NCBI RefSeq assembly: GCF_026151205.1
Contig: NC_087084.1
Coordinates: 2,236,743 to 2,300,742 of the forward strand
Direction: 5' to 3'
Source of the DNA: Bolinopsis microptera
Taxonomy: Eukaryota > Ctenophora > Tentaculata > Lobata > Bolinopsidae
Length of the DNA: 64,000 nucleotides
This document shows positions 1 to 15,500 of this stretch, one piece after another (position 1 is the stretch's first letter; the number at the start of each line of letters is the position of its first letter). A program made the translations under genes and the position numbers. The notes under the pieces were generated by a model that worked only from the letters and a program-made list of their open reading frames with translations, was not told the DNA's origin and did not search any database.

Positions 1-3000
1 ATTATAATTACGACTTAGTACAGGGAGTACTAGTGATCCGGGACAATGTAGCATAAGGATTGATTTACACGCTCACACAGGCTTACTTTCAACTTCACCG
101 CCACCAGCTTGGGTAATGGAAGAAGTTAATTTCAGCAGCTGAATTAGCGTGTCCCCCTACTTAATGTTGAACAAACTACTCTTTCCTAGTTTAACCGTGG
201 GGCGCCATATAGATGAATATCCTTGGATAGCTGTCACGTGAACAGTCACGAGATATCGAATTGAGCGCGTTTACTGGGTGGATATAATAGCGCGTGACAT
301 TTGAGCATCATGCAGACCCGATTACGCACCATAAAAGGCGTAATTAAAAGCTCATCTAGCCGTGATATTTGCAAAAAGCTATTACACATCCATATAAGGC
401 GTAAATAAGAGCAGGGGAGTTGCATGGAGATTTGCAGGAGTTGTAATAGCGTGAAATTGGGTGGTAATTCGATGATTAGGGGTACATACAAGTAAATGTT
501 ATATTCCGTTCACTATGTTGGTTAAAAAGTAAACTTTGGTATTTAGAAACAGTGTGTGATTACGCGTACAAATGGAAGTGCACTGATATGCAGTTCAGAT
601 GGGTAAGAATTGAGATTTGGCCGAAACGGCTGAAATCGTTGTTACCGTTGAAAACTGTCTCGATTACCTGTACCTAGCTAGTAACTTGGTATGAGAGAGA
701 GGTAAACCAGACGAAAGTAAGACGAAGTCTCGAATCGGGGAATGCAGCCTACAATGGGGCATGAATATATAGAGGGCCCTAGGTTAGGCTCCCCAGATCG
801 GCAGTCCAATAACACATTTTCTGAAAAATTTCCAAATTTTTCATACTTTCAACAGTCCTACGAACACACTGGAAAGATAAAAAGATAAAATATGCGACGT
901 GCTGAATCACTCTACAGAGCATTTAAAGCAAAATCTTTAAATGCCTCAACTATTGTATAATTTCCGACTGATCTCTCAAAATAATGGTTTTTTATCCGTA
1001 ACAATTAACGACACTGGTTCGACAACATGGCGCCTTTTTGATGCAGTAAACACATTTTCCATTAAAATTTTATCTTCGCCGCGTTCGCCTATAAAAAATT
1101 CAAAATATATAAAGAGTCTTTTATTGTTCAAAATGAAAACAGGGGAAAATCATAACTTCATGATCGTGCAAACCATATTTCAAATCTCATAACCAATAAA
1201 AACAATCAAAGACCATCAAAACAACTAAAGAAATTCCTAAAAAAGGAGGAACGGTAGCATGCATCCGAAAGAGATGACACTTTTGGAGAAGCTGACCAAA
1301 ACCTTAAATTATTTAAATTTAATAGAGTGTATTTAATAATAAATTCTATTGTCCAAGAGATGTGTTCAAATACATAACAGTTTGATAGTAATAAACTGAA
1401 TGTTACGAAGCATTTAACCAAAACTTTTCAGTCCTTCATAAATTCCAATTAAATTTGTAAAAATTCTCAATAAATAGTATAACCCTGATACGTTTCAGAG
1501 TAATGAGACAATTTCTCAGTATAAGACTTAACAAGCCTGACCGGACAATAACAGCGTCAACGTCAGAAACATTCTTTTGAATATCGACAATCCTGTCTCA
1601 TACCACTTGCAGTCAACCTGCAAGTGAAACTATAAGCATACGCATTATCATGATTGCAAATTGACACATTTATGTTATAATACGTACTTTTAAACGAGCC
1701 TGACCAAATGCTCGAGTTTACATTTCCCTGTGACCGCAGGCTAATATATGTACTTAATCATGAAAGAGATTCGGCGAATGACAGGCTAGAGCGGCGGCCC
1801 CGTAAGCTGATGAGCGCGGCCCACTAAAGAGTTTACACCGCGGTCTGTAAAACTTGGAAATGAACGCGAAATAATATACTAAAACGTAAGCGTTTTATAA
1901 AAAATTTTGAAAGAACAGGGTTTGGTAAATAGGGGCTGATGTAAATTATAATTTTATTGATACAAATATTACAACAACCTTTCGTTTGTTGTTATAAACG
2001 GTTATTGTTTCTGATTCACTGTTTTTGTCTTTTAAATATTTCACTGATTAAATTTAAGGATTGTGTTTCACACTTTTTTGCCAATGAATAATAACTGTAT
2101 AAGCCTATTTTAAAGATTTAGACTTCGTGAGGGTTAGAAAAAAGCCACTATCTTGTAGAATTTGAACTTACTAACATCTAAACAAACTATTAAAAAAATA
2201 AAATTAGTATCCATAAGAGCAAAGACACAGAGCAGAGAAAACCTTCATTTCAGTTAATCATGTTTACTTATAGTACGGACGTGCCTCAAGAACTACTTTT
2301 TCCTGATTCGTTGCATTTCAAAACTACAGACATTAGGGAAATAAGCTATATTAATAGTTAAAAAAAATTAAGCACTTTTGGACGAGCTTAACTCTGTTAG
2401 AGTAAGCCTATCAGACCAAGAACTATTCAGTCTGTACTTAGCCGGCGTGTGATCGTAATTTTACACTGCACAGCCAGCACATGAAATTACTAACATATTA
2501 CACAGCGTCGAGCCATCTAGTTCATAATTATGGCAGGTCTCATTTACTACTTTTGTGTCCTTCAGCTCATTGTGATATCATGTGACTACTTTAAATATAA
2601 TATCTATCATATATTAACATCACAAGGGAGCTAGAGAAAACTTAGCAAGTTTGCTCAAACTCATAACTTTGTTACTATAAAGCGAACTTACAAGCACTTT
2701 AAATCAAGTCTGCAGCAAATTAATTTTATTATGTTGTTAACTTGAGCTAATATTAGAGCCTCATTCAGATCAATTGGGAGCATTGTGTTAACTTTTTGTG
2801 ATCAGTTTTATGCGTGTTATAGATAAAAGCAGATATTTAAACGCATCAGCGAAAATTAAGAACGAGTCTTTTTCATGTCTTTACATATCGTGGACAAACC
2901 TGTTTAGTGTTTATCCGAGCAGGATTTTTATTATGACATGGTTTGAGGGTTGCAACTAGACTTCAATTTTACAAGTCAAATCTAAATGCATGTGTTAAAA

Positions 3001-3162
3001 TTACATTTCTCTAATAATTGTTTATGTATTCTTTAGTAATTAATACTAAGTTATGGTTACCAAAACCATAGTTATTAAATAACTTATATCATAGGTTACA
3101 TTTTAATTAAATAATAACTCTCCATTTCACAACTAATTCAAATAGCGAAGTAAGACCTCATC

Positions 3163-4140
3163 ATGCAGAGGATCCTGTCTACTTCCTGATCTACCCTCTG
3201 CCACCACCAGACCTGACCAGTCCAAGTGTAACGACGGCGTGCTACTTTTTCACACGTGGTTAACAGGATGGCTCTGCACTCAAAACTTCCTGAATGGACT
3301 TATGAGTAAAGTTAAGGGTTTTTTTTGTTTGTTTGCTCAGGGAGCAGGAATCCTACATACTTCGATAGGTCCAGGAGTTTCCGAACTGTTCGCAAAGTGC
3401 TAGGAATGTGGTACAACCTAGCACACTAGTCCAATGTAATTTTGGGTTTTCACAATGGATAAAAAATCTTGTGTTAATTTTACAGTTAATTAAAATTGAT
3501 ATTTAATTTTTGATTATCAAAGCATGTTCGACAGCACCCTAGTAAATTGTGCGGAAGGACAAGTGGCTTTTCCAACTCCGGTAGATCCTCACTCTGGTCA
3601 TGTAAAGAACAAAACGGTAGAGAGCGCACAGTTACGTTAACGTACAGAGCTTGCAGTGTGGGATGCTAAAGTAACTGCGCAAAAATCGAGATAAAATAGT
3701 CGAAATGTACAACTGAACGATTTTACAAACACAAAATTGGTAAAATGATTGACTTAGGAAAGCAAATGGAAGAATGTAGGGTAAAAATGAATGAGCTGGG
3801 CGCACAAAATTTAAAAAAAAATATGAAAACAGCGTTTTAGTGGTTTGGGGTCAATCTTTGGTGACAATTGGATAAATAATTTCGTAAAAGAAGACGAAGA
3901 TGCAGCCAAACCAGCAGTCTAATAGAACCTGCCGACAAAACTGCCGCTCAACCATGCCGACAAACTAAACCTGCAGACGAAGAGAAAACGGCAGTTCAAC
4001 CGCCGCCTCAAATCACATACACAGATTCTCGAGATTGCAAAGAGTCAAAACCGATCGAAAAGAACCTATCAAAGAAACGAAACTAAACTCACTACGCAAA
4101 AGTGAAGAGGCGTGACCCTCATGCCACAAGAAATAAATGT
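3163..4140 (+). pseudogene. Secreted-protein-like gene segment, array copy 1 (frame broken)
   Basis: Comparing the four copies gives a consensus gene with three probable exons. Exon a starts at an ATG and reads a signal peptide, MRGVLVLLLIILCHHQTDA, then a Cys-containing stretch, and ends at a GTGAGT/GTAAGT donor. Exon b, after 'tttgctcag', reads about 25 residues including an N-A-T glycosylation site. Exon c, after 'gattttcag', reads about 80 residues with several cysteines (VDCAEGQV..., ...YSACSGDAKVDCAKS), then a charged helix (MSDFGKQMEEWREKMNELG) and an Ala/Pro/Glu-rich tail. A polyadenylation signal AATAAA lies at 4132-4137. In this copy single-base indels break every exon, so no intact ORF exists. 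I do not recognise the family. The likely role is a small secreted or extracellular protein, inferred from the signal peptide and cysteines only. Exon phases are uncertain because of the sequence noise. Confidence 0.5.
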
Positions 4141-7100
4141 TTAAAAGAATGTAAATAATCTTTTATGTTTTATTATTATTATTATAGATTATTATTAATA
4201 TTACTTCTAGTACATGGAGTACTAGTGACCGGACAAGATAGCATAAGGAGTGGAATTAACAAACACGCTCACACAGGCTGACTTGCAACTTCACCCGCCA
4301 CCCTGCTTGGGAAAAGGAAAAGTTAATATTTCAGCTGCAGAAATAGCGGTTCCCCTACTTAAAGTTCTATACTAGCTCTTTCCAAGTTTACACCGGGGGC
4401 GCCATATATAGAATTTCCTTGGATAGCTGTCACGGTGACAGTCACTTGAATCGATTTAGCGCGTTTACTGGTTGGATATATACGCGTGACATTGAGCTCT
4501 CCAGCAGACCCGATTACGCCCATATCAGGCGTAATTAAAAGCTGCATCTAGCACGTGATATTTGCAAGCGTAATTACACATCCATATAGCGGTAATTAAG
4601 AGCAGGGGAGTTTTGTCAGTGGAAGTTGCAGGGAGTTGTAATAGCGTGAAATTGGATGTATTCTGATATTAGGGTTACATACCAAGTAAATGTTTCGTGT
4701 CACCTATGTTGGTTTATAGAAGTTAGACTTTGGTTATATAGAACAGGGTGTAGGACGCGGTACAAATGAAGTGCACTGAATTGCAGTTCAGATGGGAAAG
4801 ATAGAGATATGGCCGAATCCGCTGAAATCGATGTTACGGTTGAAAACTGTCCTCCGATACTTGTTACCTATCTAGTTAACTTGGTATGAAGAGAGAGTGG
4901 AAACCAGAACGAAAGAAAACGAATTCCTCGGATATCGGGGATGCAGCTACTATGGGGAATTAATAAATAGAGGGCCCTAGGGTTGCACCCGCAGATCGGG
5001 CAGTCCAATAAACACATTATCTGAAATTTCTTTCTAATTTTTCAGACTTTTCATCAGTCCTACTACACACTGGAAAGAAAAAAAGATAAAAAGATGACGA
5101 GCGTGCTGATCACTCTACAGAGCATTTAAAAGCAAAATTCTTTAAATGCTCAACTATTGTATAATTTCCCGACATGATTATCTCAAAATATTGTTTATTT
5201 TATAATTCCGTAACAATAAACGACCACTGTTCGACAACATGGCGCCTTTGATGTCATAAACACCTTTTTCCATAAAATTTTATCTTCGCCGCGTTCGCCT
5301 ATAAAAATTTTCAAATATATAAAGACATATAAATGTTCAAAATGAAACCCGGGAAATCAAAACTACATGATCGTGCAACAATATTACAAATCTCTAACCA
5401 ATAAAAACAAACAAAGACAAACAAAACACTAAAGAATTCTCACTAAAAAGGCAGGAAACGGTAGCAGTCAACCGGAAGAGTTGACACGTTTTTTGGATGA
5501 GAGCTGGTCCAAAACTTAAATTATTTAAATTTATAAGTGTATTTAAGAATATTTCAATGTCCCAAGAGTGTGTTTCCAATACATAACAGTTAAGTAAAAA
5601 AAGAATGTGACGAAGCTATACCAACTTTCAGTCCTTCATAAATTCCAATAAATTTTGTAAAATTCCCTTCTCAATAATATTATAACCATAGACGTTTCAG
5701 GAGTAATGGAGACAATGTACTCAGCATAGAACTTAACAAGCCTGACCGGCAATAACAGCGACACGTCAGAACATTCTTTTTGAATAACGGACAATCCGGT
5801 CTCTTTCCTCTTGCGTCCAACCTGCAGAGAAACAATAATCATGACCTATCATGATTGCAATGGTTGACCAGTAAATGTTATAAAACGTACGTGTAATACG
5901 ACCAGACAAAATTGCTCGAGTTTACATACCTGGGACCTCAGGCTAATTTATGTTCAAATCAGATAGAGATTCGGCGGAATGACAGGCTGAGCGCGCCCAG
6001 TAAGGCAGATCGCGCCCACTAAGAGTATACACCGCGGTCCTGTAAAACTTGGAAAGATCGCGAAATATTATACAAAAACTTAACGTTTTTTTATAAATTA
6101 TTTTTGGAAAAAACATGGTGTTGTAAAATGGGCTTAAATGTACATCATAAATTTTGTAACAAATATTTACATCAACCTTTTCGTTGTTGATTATACGGTT
6201 ATAGTTTCTGATTCACTGTTTTTTGTCTGTTAAATATTTCACAGTTAAATTAAGGTTTGTGTTTCACTTTTTTTTTGCAATGATATAACTGTATAATCCT
6301 ATTTTTAAAAGTTTAGACTTCCTAGGGTTTGAAAGCCACTACTTGTAGAAATTGAACTTACTTACACCTGAAACAAACTATTAAAAAAATAAAAATTAGT
6401 ATCCTTAAGAGCAAAGACACAGACAGAGAAACCTTCATTTCAGTAATCATTTTACATTAGTACGGACGTGCCTCAAGAACTAACTTTTTTCGCTGATTCG
6501 GTTGCATTTCAAAAACACCAGGACCATTTGAAATAGCTATTTAATAGTTAATAAAAATTAATTCACATTGACGAGCTGATCACATCTCTGTAAGAGTAGC
6601 CTATCAGACCAGAACTAATCAGTCTGTACATAGCCGGGCGGTGTGATCGTATTTAACACTGGCAGCAGCCAGCAACATGAAAAGACTAAACATTTTACAC
6701 AGCGTCGAGCCTTCTAGTTCATATAATTAATGGCATCTCATGTTACTAATCTTTGTCTTCAGCACATGTGTTATATCATGTGACTACTTTAAATATAATT
6801 ATCTATCATATATCACAATCACAGAGGACTAGAGAAAACTTAAGCAAGCAAGTTTGCTCAAACTCATAACTTTGTTAATATAAAGCGTAAATAGCAAATG
6901 CTTCTATGAAAACGAAGTCTGCACTAATTATTAATTTTATTTTGGTTTATCATTGAGCTAAGATTAGAGCTCATATCATATCAGGTTGGAAGCATTGTGT
7001 AACTTTTTGTGATCAGATATGCTGTTTAGATAAAATCATGTATAGTTATCCCATCAGCGGAAAAATAAAGAACCGAGGTCTTTCATGGTCTTTACAATGA

Positions 7101-7387
7101 TCGTTGCACCTGATTTAGTGGTTTATCCTAGCAGATTTTTAATATGGACATAGATGAGGCGCAACTAACTTCAATTTTACCAATCCAAATCTAATTTGCA
7201 GGTGTTAAAATTACATTTCACTAAAATATGTTTATGCTTATTCTTTATGTTTATTAATAACTAAGTTATGGTTACCAATACCATAGTTTATTAATAATAA
7301 CTTAAATCATAGGTATGATTTTTAGATTAAATAAAAACTCTCACATTTCATCAACTAATTCAAAATGAGCGAAGTAAGAACCTCATC

Positions 7388-8400
7388 ATGAAGGAGTCCT
7401 ATTCAACTCCTGATCATCCTCTGCCACCACCAGACTGACGCAGTCAAGAGTAACTACGGCTGGCTACTTTTTCCACACGTGTGTTAAACAGGGATTGGCT
7501 GCTTCTCAAAAACTTCCTGATGACTTAGTAGTATATTTAAGGGTTTTTTTTGTATGTTTGCTCAGGGAGCATGAATGCCACATACTTCATAGGTCCAGGA
7601 GTTTATCCGAACTTTTAGGCAAAGTGCTAGGTTATGTGGTACAACCTAGCACACAACCTAGTCAATGAGATTTGGGTTTTCAAATTGGATAAAAAATCTT
7701 TGTGTTAATTTTACAGTTAATTAAATTAGATTTAATTTTGATTTTCAGAAGCATGTTCGACAGCACCTTAAGTAGATTGTGCGGAAGGAACAAGTGTTGC
7801 ATTTCAATCCGGAATGATTCTCAGCACTGGGTCAGTGTAAATGACAAAACGGTAGAGAGCAGCACAGTAAACGTTTACGTACAGTGCTTGCAGTGGGGAT
7901 GCCTTAAATGAGACAGCGCAAAAATCGGAGAAAAAATCGTTCGAAATGTACAACGGTCACGGATTTTTACACACACAATTTGGAAAAATGAAGTGACTTT
8001 GGAAAGGCAAATTGAAGAAGGAGGGGAAAAATGAATGAGCTGAGGCGCACAAATGGAAAAAATATGAAAACAGCGTTGTGGTTTGGGGTCAATCTTTGGT
8101 TGACAATCTGGATAAATAATTTCGTTAAAAGAGACGAAAGATGCAGCCAAACCAAGCAGCTATAGAACCTGCCGACAAAAATGCCCTCAACCAGCCGTCA
8201 AAGCTAAACCTGCAGACGAAAGAGGAAAACTGGCAGTTCAACCGCCAGCCTCCAATCACATTCACTGATTCTCGGCGATTGCAAAGAGTCAACGACGAAA
8301 TAACCTAATCAAAGAAACGAAACTAAACCACACGTACGCAAAAGTGAAGAAGGCATTGACCCACAGCCACATGAAATTAAGATGTTAAAAGATGTATAAT
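7388..8400 (+). pseudogene. Secreted-protein-like gene segment, array copy 2 (frame broken)
   Basis: Second copy of the three-exon gene. The signal-peptide exon begins at 7388, exon b follows the 'gctcag' ending near 7566, and exon c follows the 'gattttcag' near 7749. The last exon keeps the longest readable pieces (for example SVNDKTVESSTVNVYVQC near 7831-7890) but shifts frame several times. The region that should hold the polyadenylation signal reads 'aaattaag', so it is degraded or misread. Gene identity is unknown and the call rests on similarity to the other three copies. Confidence 0.45.
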
Positions 8401-11400
8401 ATATCTTTTATGGTTTATTATTATTATTAAAGTATTATATTTATTATTACGTCTATTAACAGGAAGAACTTATGGACCGGACAATGTAGCATAAGTAGAG
8501 ATTTAAACACTCTCACACAGGCCTGACTTTCAACTTCACCGCCACCTGCATGGGTAATGGTAGAAGTTAATTTCAGCATGCAGAATTAGCGTGAACCCCC
8601 TACTTAATGTTCAAACTAGCTCTTCTAGTTACACCGGGCGCCAAATAAGAAATTCCTTGGATACAGCACGTGACAGTCACAGATATCGATTGAAGCGCGT
8701 TGTTACTGTTGGATATATACGCGTGACATACTATCCATGCAGACCCGATTTACGCACCATATAAGCGTATTAAAAGCTGCAATCTAGCACGTGAAATTTG
8801 TGCAAGCAAATACACCATCCAGATAAGGCTTAAATAAAGAGCAGGGGAGTGCAGTGGAATTGCAGTGAGTTTGTAAATAGCGAGAAATATTGGGTGGTAA
8901 TATCGATGATAAGGGGTACATACAAGTAAATGTTTCGTTCACTATGTTTGGTTTAAAAAGTTAATTATGTTTTAGAACAGTGGTTTGAGGACGCGTACAA
9001 ATGAAGTGCACTGATTTGCAGTTCAGATGGTAAGAATTGATAATTGGCCGAACCGCTGAAATCCCGTTTTACGTTGATACCTGCTCGATTACTTGTTACC
9101 ACTAGTAACTTGGTATGACGAGAGAGTGAAACAGACGAAAGTAAGACGAAGGTCTCGGGAATCGGGATGCAGCCTACAATGGCATGAAATATAGAGGCCC
9201 TAGGTGCTCCCCCCAGATCGGCAGTCAATACACAATTTTCTGAAAATTTCTAATTTTCATACTTTTCAACAGTCCAACGAACACACTGGGGAATGAAAAA
9301 AAGATAAAAGATGCGAGCGTGCCTGAATCACTCATACAGAGCAATTAAAGCAAAATTCTTTAAATACTCACTTTTTGTATAATTACCGACTTTATTATCT
9401 CAAAATAATGGGTTTAAACCGTAACAATAATCGACAACAGTTCGACAACATGGGCGCTTTTGATGCATAAACACATTTTTTCCTAAAAATTTTATCTTCG
9501 CCGCGTTTCGCGCCTATAAAATTTCAAAATATATAAAAGACTTTTATGTTCAAATAAACAGGGGAATCATAACTTCATGATCGTGCAACAAAATGTCCAA
9601 ATCTCATAAACAATAAAAACAATAAAGATCAATCAGAACACTAAAGAAATACACTAAAAAGGAGGAACGTGTAGCAGTGGCAACCGGAAAGAGTTTACAC
9701 TATTTTTGGAGAAGAGCTGTCCAAAACCAGAATTAATTAATTAATAGATGTATTTAAGAATATTACTATGGTCCAATAGTATGTGTTTCAATACAAAACA
9801 TTGATAGTAATAAACTGAATTACGAAGCTTTACCAACTTTCAGTCCTTCATAAATTCCAATAAAATTAGTAAAATATCTCAATAATTTGTATAACCTTAG
9901 ACGTTTCAGTAGTAATGTAACAATTACACAGTAATTTAGAACCTTTACAGCCTGACCTGCAAATAACAGCGTCAACGTCAGAAACATTCTTTTGAATAAC
10001 GACAATCCTGTTCTCTTATCTCCTCTTGCAGTCACCCTGCATGAGAAACTATAAGCATGACGCATACAAATTGCAATGTTGACCAGTTAAAGTATAATAC
10101 GTAAGTGTAAACGAGCCTGACAAAATGCTCGAGTTTACATTACCTGGGGACCTCAGGCTATTTTATGTTCATATACATGATAGAGATTCGGCGGAATGAC
10201 AGGCGATCGCGCCCAGTAAGGCTGAGCGCGGCCCCACGAAGAGTTTACAACACCGCGTCTGTAAAACTTGGAAAGATCGCGAAAATATTAACTAAAAAAA
10301 CGTAACGTTTTTCTAAATATTTGGAAAGAAACATGGTTATGGAAACTAGGGCTGATGTAAATCATAATTTTAATTATAGTTCAAATATTACATCTACCTT
10401 TCGTTTGTTTGTTATAACGTTTATTGTTTCAAGATTTCACTGTTTTGTATGTTAAATATAATCACTGATTAAATTAAGTTTGGTTTCACTTTTTGCCAAT
10501 TAAAAAACTGTATAAGCCATATTTTAAGAGTTTAGAACTTCCGTAGTTATGAAAACACTATCTTTGTAGAATTTTGAACTTACTAACATCTGAAACATAC
10601 GATTAAAAATAAAAATTTGTATCCTTAAGAGCAAAGACTCAAGCGGCAGAACCTTCATTTCAGTTAATCATTTTTACTTTTAGTACGGACGTGCCTCAAG
10701 AACTACTTTTTCTGATTTCGGTTGCATTTTCAAAACTACAGGACATTTGAAATAGCTATTTAAATAGTTAATAAAAATTAAGCACTTTTTGACGACTAGT
10801 ATCCTGTTGAGTACCTATCAGACCGAACTATTTCATCTGTACTTAGCCGGCTGTGATCGTATTTTACACTGGCAGCAGCCAGCAACATGACATTACTAAC
10901 ATATTACACAGCGTCGAGCCTTCTAGTACATAATTATGGCAGTCACAAGATACTAATCTTTGTGTCTTCAGGCTCCTGTGTATATCATGTGACTACTTTT
11001 AAATATAATATCTATCATGATATAACATCACAGAAGGAGGCAAAGAAAACATATGCAAAGTTTGCTCAAACTCATAACTTTGTTAATATAAAGCACTTAC
11101 AAAGCTTCATTGTATAACAAGACTGCACTAAATATTATTTTATTTGTGTAACTTGTACTAAGAATAGAGCACATTCAGATCCAAGTTGTGAGCTTTGTGG
11201 TTAACTTTTTGTGATCAGTTTATGCTGTTTAGATAAAAGCAGATATTTATCGCAATCTGCCGGAAAATAAAAGAACGAGGTCTTTCATGGACTTTACATA
11301 TACGGAGACACCGTGTATTAGTGTTTATCTGAGCAGGATTTTTTATATGGACATAGGTTTGAGTTGCAACTAGATTCAATATTTACAAGTCAAATCAAAT

Positions 11401-11579
11401 TGCAGAGTTAAAATTACATTTCTTTTCTCAACAATTTTTATGCTATTCTTAGTTTATTAATACTAAGTTATGGATACCAATACCATAGATATTATAATAA
11501 CTTTATATCAAGGAGAATTTAGATTAAATAAAACTCTCACATTCACAACTAATTCAAGATAAGCGAAGAAGACATCATC

Positions 11580-12575
11580 ATGAGAGGAGTCCTAGTTTCT
11601 ACTCCTGAACATCCACTGCCACAACCACCAGACTGACGCAGCAAGTGTAACGACGGCAGAGCTACTTTTTCACACGTGGTTTAAACAGATGGCTCTTCCT
11701 AAAAACTCCTTGAAGGACTTAGTGAGTATAGTTTTGGGATTTTTTTGTTGTTTGCTCAGGGAGCAGAATGCCACTACTTCATAGGTTCCAAGGAGTTCCG
11801 AACTTTAGGCAAAGTGCTAAGGATATGTGGTACAACCTAGCACACCTAGTCAATGAAATTTGGGTTTTCAAATTGGATAAAAAAACTTGGGGTTATAAAT
11901 TTACAGTTAATTAAATTAGATTTAATTTTCTTTTCAGAAGGCATGTTCGACAGCACCTAATAGGATGTGCGGAAGGACAAAGTGTGCATTTTTTCAACTC
12001 TCGGTAGGATTTCTCAGCTCTGTCAGTGTAAAAATTGACAAAACGGTAAGAGCAGCACAGTTACGTTTACGTACATGCTTGCAGTGATGCTAAAGAAGAC
12101 TGCGCAAAATCGGAGATAAAATCGTCGAAATGTACAACGGCAACGGGCACGGGATTTTACCAACACCAATTGGTAAAATGAGTGGACTATGAAAGCAAAT
12201 GGAAGAAAGGAGGGAAAAAATGAATGGCTGGGCGCACAATGAAAAAAAAAATATGAAAACAGCGTTTAGTGATTGGGGTCAATCTATGGTGACTAATGGA
12301 TAAATATTTTTCGTTAAAAGAGACGAAGATGCAGCCAAACCAGCACTAATAGAACCTGCCGACAATAATGCCGCTCAACCTGCCGTCAAAGCAAAACCTG
12401 CATACGAAGAGAAAACGGCAGTTTCAACCGCCAGCCTCAAATCACATTCACTGATTCACGGATGATTGCAAAGAGCAACGAACGAAAGAACCTAATCAAA
12501 AGAAACGAAACTAAACTCACGTACCAAAGTGAAGAGCAGTGACCCACATCCCACATGAAAAAAATTGTTATAAGA
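11580..12575 (+). pseudogene. Secreted-protein-like gene segment, array copy 3 (frame broken)
   Basis: Third copy. The ATG of the signal-peptide exon is at 11,580 and is followed by GAGGAGTCCTAG, close to the consensus. Exon b follows 'gctcag' near 11,760, and exon c follows 'ttttcag' near 11,938. The stretch coding for the charged helix is disrupted by a run of nine A residues near 12,243. Frame is lost repeatedly by single-base changes that the other copies do not share, which is what random read error would produce. Confidence 0.45.
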
Positions 12576-15500
12576 ATGTAGAATATAACTTATAATGTTT
12601 ATTATATTATTATAGTTTATAATTATTATTACGTCCTAGTACTAGGGAGTACTTAGTGACCGGGACAAAGTAGCAAAAGATGATTTAACAACGCTCACAC
12701 AGGCACTTTTCAACTTCACCCCACCTGCTTGGTAATGGTAGAAGTTAATTTCACTGCAGAATTAGGCGTGTCCCCCCAACTTAATTTCAAACTAGCTCTT
12801 TTCCTATTTTTACACCGGGCCCCATATAAAATTTCCTTGGATAGCTTTCACTGACAGTCACTAGATATCGATTGAGCGCGTTTACTGGTAGGATATATAG
12901 CGCTGACATTGAGCTATCATGCAGAGACCCATTACGCACCATATAAGCGTAATTAAAAGCTGCATCTAGCACGGTGATATATTTGCAAAGCTATTACACA
13001 CCATAAAAGCTGTAATTAAAGAGCAGGGGAGTTGCAGTGGAGTTCAGGGAGTTTGTAATAGCGTGAAATTGTGGTAATTCGATGATTAGGGTACATTACA
13101 AGTAAATGTTTCGTTTCACGTATGTTGGTTTAAAGTTTACATTGGTTTTAGAACAGTGTGAGAGACGCTACAAATGGAAGAGCACTGATTTGCAGTTCAT
13201 ATGGTACAGATTGAGATTTTGGCCGGAACCGGCTGAATCGTTGATTACGTTGAAAACAGTCACGAATACCTTGTTACCTAGCTAGTAACTTGGTTTAAGA
13301 GAAGTGGAAACCAGACGAAAGTAAGACGAAGTCTCGGGAATCGGTGGATGCATCCTACAATGGGCATGAAATATATAGAGGTCCCTAGGTTGCTCCGCCA
13401 GATCGGCATACCAATAACACATTATCTGAAAATTTCTAAATTTCATACTTTTTTCATCATTCCTACGAAAACACTGGGGAATGATAAAAAGATAAAAAGA
13501 AGCGAGCGTGCTGAATCACTCTACAGAGCACTTACAAGCAAAATTCTTTAAATGCTTCACTTTGATAATTTCCGACTTGATATCTCAAAATAATGGGTTT
13601 TAATCCGTAAAATCAATTAACTACACTGTCGACAACAAGGCGCTTTGATGCATAAACACATTTTCCATTAAAATTTTATCTTCGCCGCGATCGCCTTATA
13701 AAAATTCAAAAAAATATATAAAAGACTTTAATTGTTTCAAAATGAAACAGGGTGAAACATAACTTCATGATCGTGCAACAATATGTCCAAATCCTCATAA
13801 CCAAATAAAAACAAATCAATAGACAATCAAAACACAAAAGAAATTCACTAAAAAGGAGGAAACTGTAGCAGTGCATCCGGAAAAGAGTTTGACACGTTTT
13901 TGGAGAGAGCTGGTCCAAAACCTGAAATATATAAATTTTATAGAGTGAATTTAAGAATAATTTACATTGTCCCAATAGTTGTGATTCAAATGACATAACA
14001 GTTGATTAGTAATAAACTGAATGTGACGAAGCTTATACCCAAACTTTACAGTCCTTCATAAATACCAATAATTTTGTAAAATTCTCAATAATTTGTATAA
14101 CCTTGAACGTTTCAGGAGTAATGGAGACAATGTACTCATATTAGACTTTACAGCCTGACGGCAATAACAGCGTCAACGTCAGAAACATTTCTTTTTGAAT
14201 ATCGACAATCCTGTCACTTTCCTCTTCAGTCACCAGCATTAAACATAAGCATGACGCATATCATTATTTGCAATGTTGACCAGCTTAAAGTTATAATACG
14301 AACGTGGTAAACGAGCTGACAAAAATGGCTCAGTTTACATTACCTGGGGACCTCAGGCTAAATTTTTTTGTACATAATCATGATAGAGATCGCGGAATGC
14401 AGCTGAGCGCGGCCCAGTAAGGCCTGAGCGCGGCTTCACAAGAGTTTACAAACCGCGGTCAGTAAAACTTGGAAAGATCGCGAAATATTATACTATAAAC
14501 GTAAGCGTTTTTAGAAAATATTTTTTTTTTTTTTATTTTATTGAGAAAGAAACAAGGTTTGCAAATGGGCTTGATGTAAATCAAATTTCATTGTTACAAA
14601 ATATAACATCTACCTTTCTTTTGTATGTTATACGGTTATTGTTTTCTGGATTCACTGTTTTTGTCCTGTTAAATATTCACTGATATAAAATTAAGTTTTG
14701 TGTTTCATCACTTTTTGCCAATGAACTAAAACTGAATAAGCCTATTTTTAAGAGTTAGACTTCCGGGGTTTTGAAAAAGCCACTATCTTGTAGTATTGAA
14801 CTTACTAACATCAGAAACATACGATTAAAAAAAAAAAAAATTGTATCCTTAAGAACACAGACTCAAGCAGAGAAACCTTCATTTTCAGTTAATCATTTTA
14901 CATTTAGTAACGGACTTGCCTCAAGAAACAACTTTTTACTTCCTGATTCGTTGCATTTCAAAAACTACAGGACATTTGAAATAGCTATTTTAATAGTTAA
15001 AAAAATTTATAGCACTTTTTGACGAAGCTGTAAACACTTTTAGAGAGCCTATCAACCATAACTATTCAGTCTGAACTTACCGCGTGTGATCGTATTTAAC
15101 ACTGGCAGACAGCCAGCAACATGAAATTACTAACATATTACACAGCGTCGAGCCTTCTAGTTCATAATTATGGCATTCTCATGTTCTAATCGTTTTGTGT
15201 CTTCATCTCAAGTGAATATCATTGACTACTTTAAATATAAAATACATCATATATTAACATCACAGAGGAGCTAGAGAAAACTTAAGCAAGTTTTGCACAA
15301 ACTCATAACTATGTAAAATGTAAAGCGACCTTACAAAGCTCTTGATACAAGTCTGGCACTAATTATAATTTTAATATGTGGTTTCACTTGAGCTAAGATA
15401 TAGAGCTCATTCAGATCATGTAGAGCAATGTTTTAACTTTTTGTGATCAGTTTATGCTTGTTTAGATAAAATCCAGATATTTATCGCATCTGCGTGAAAA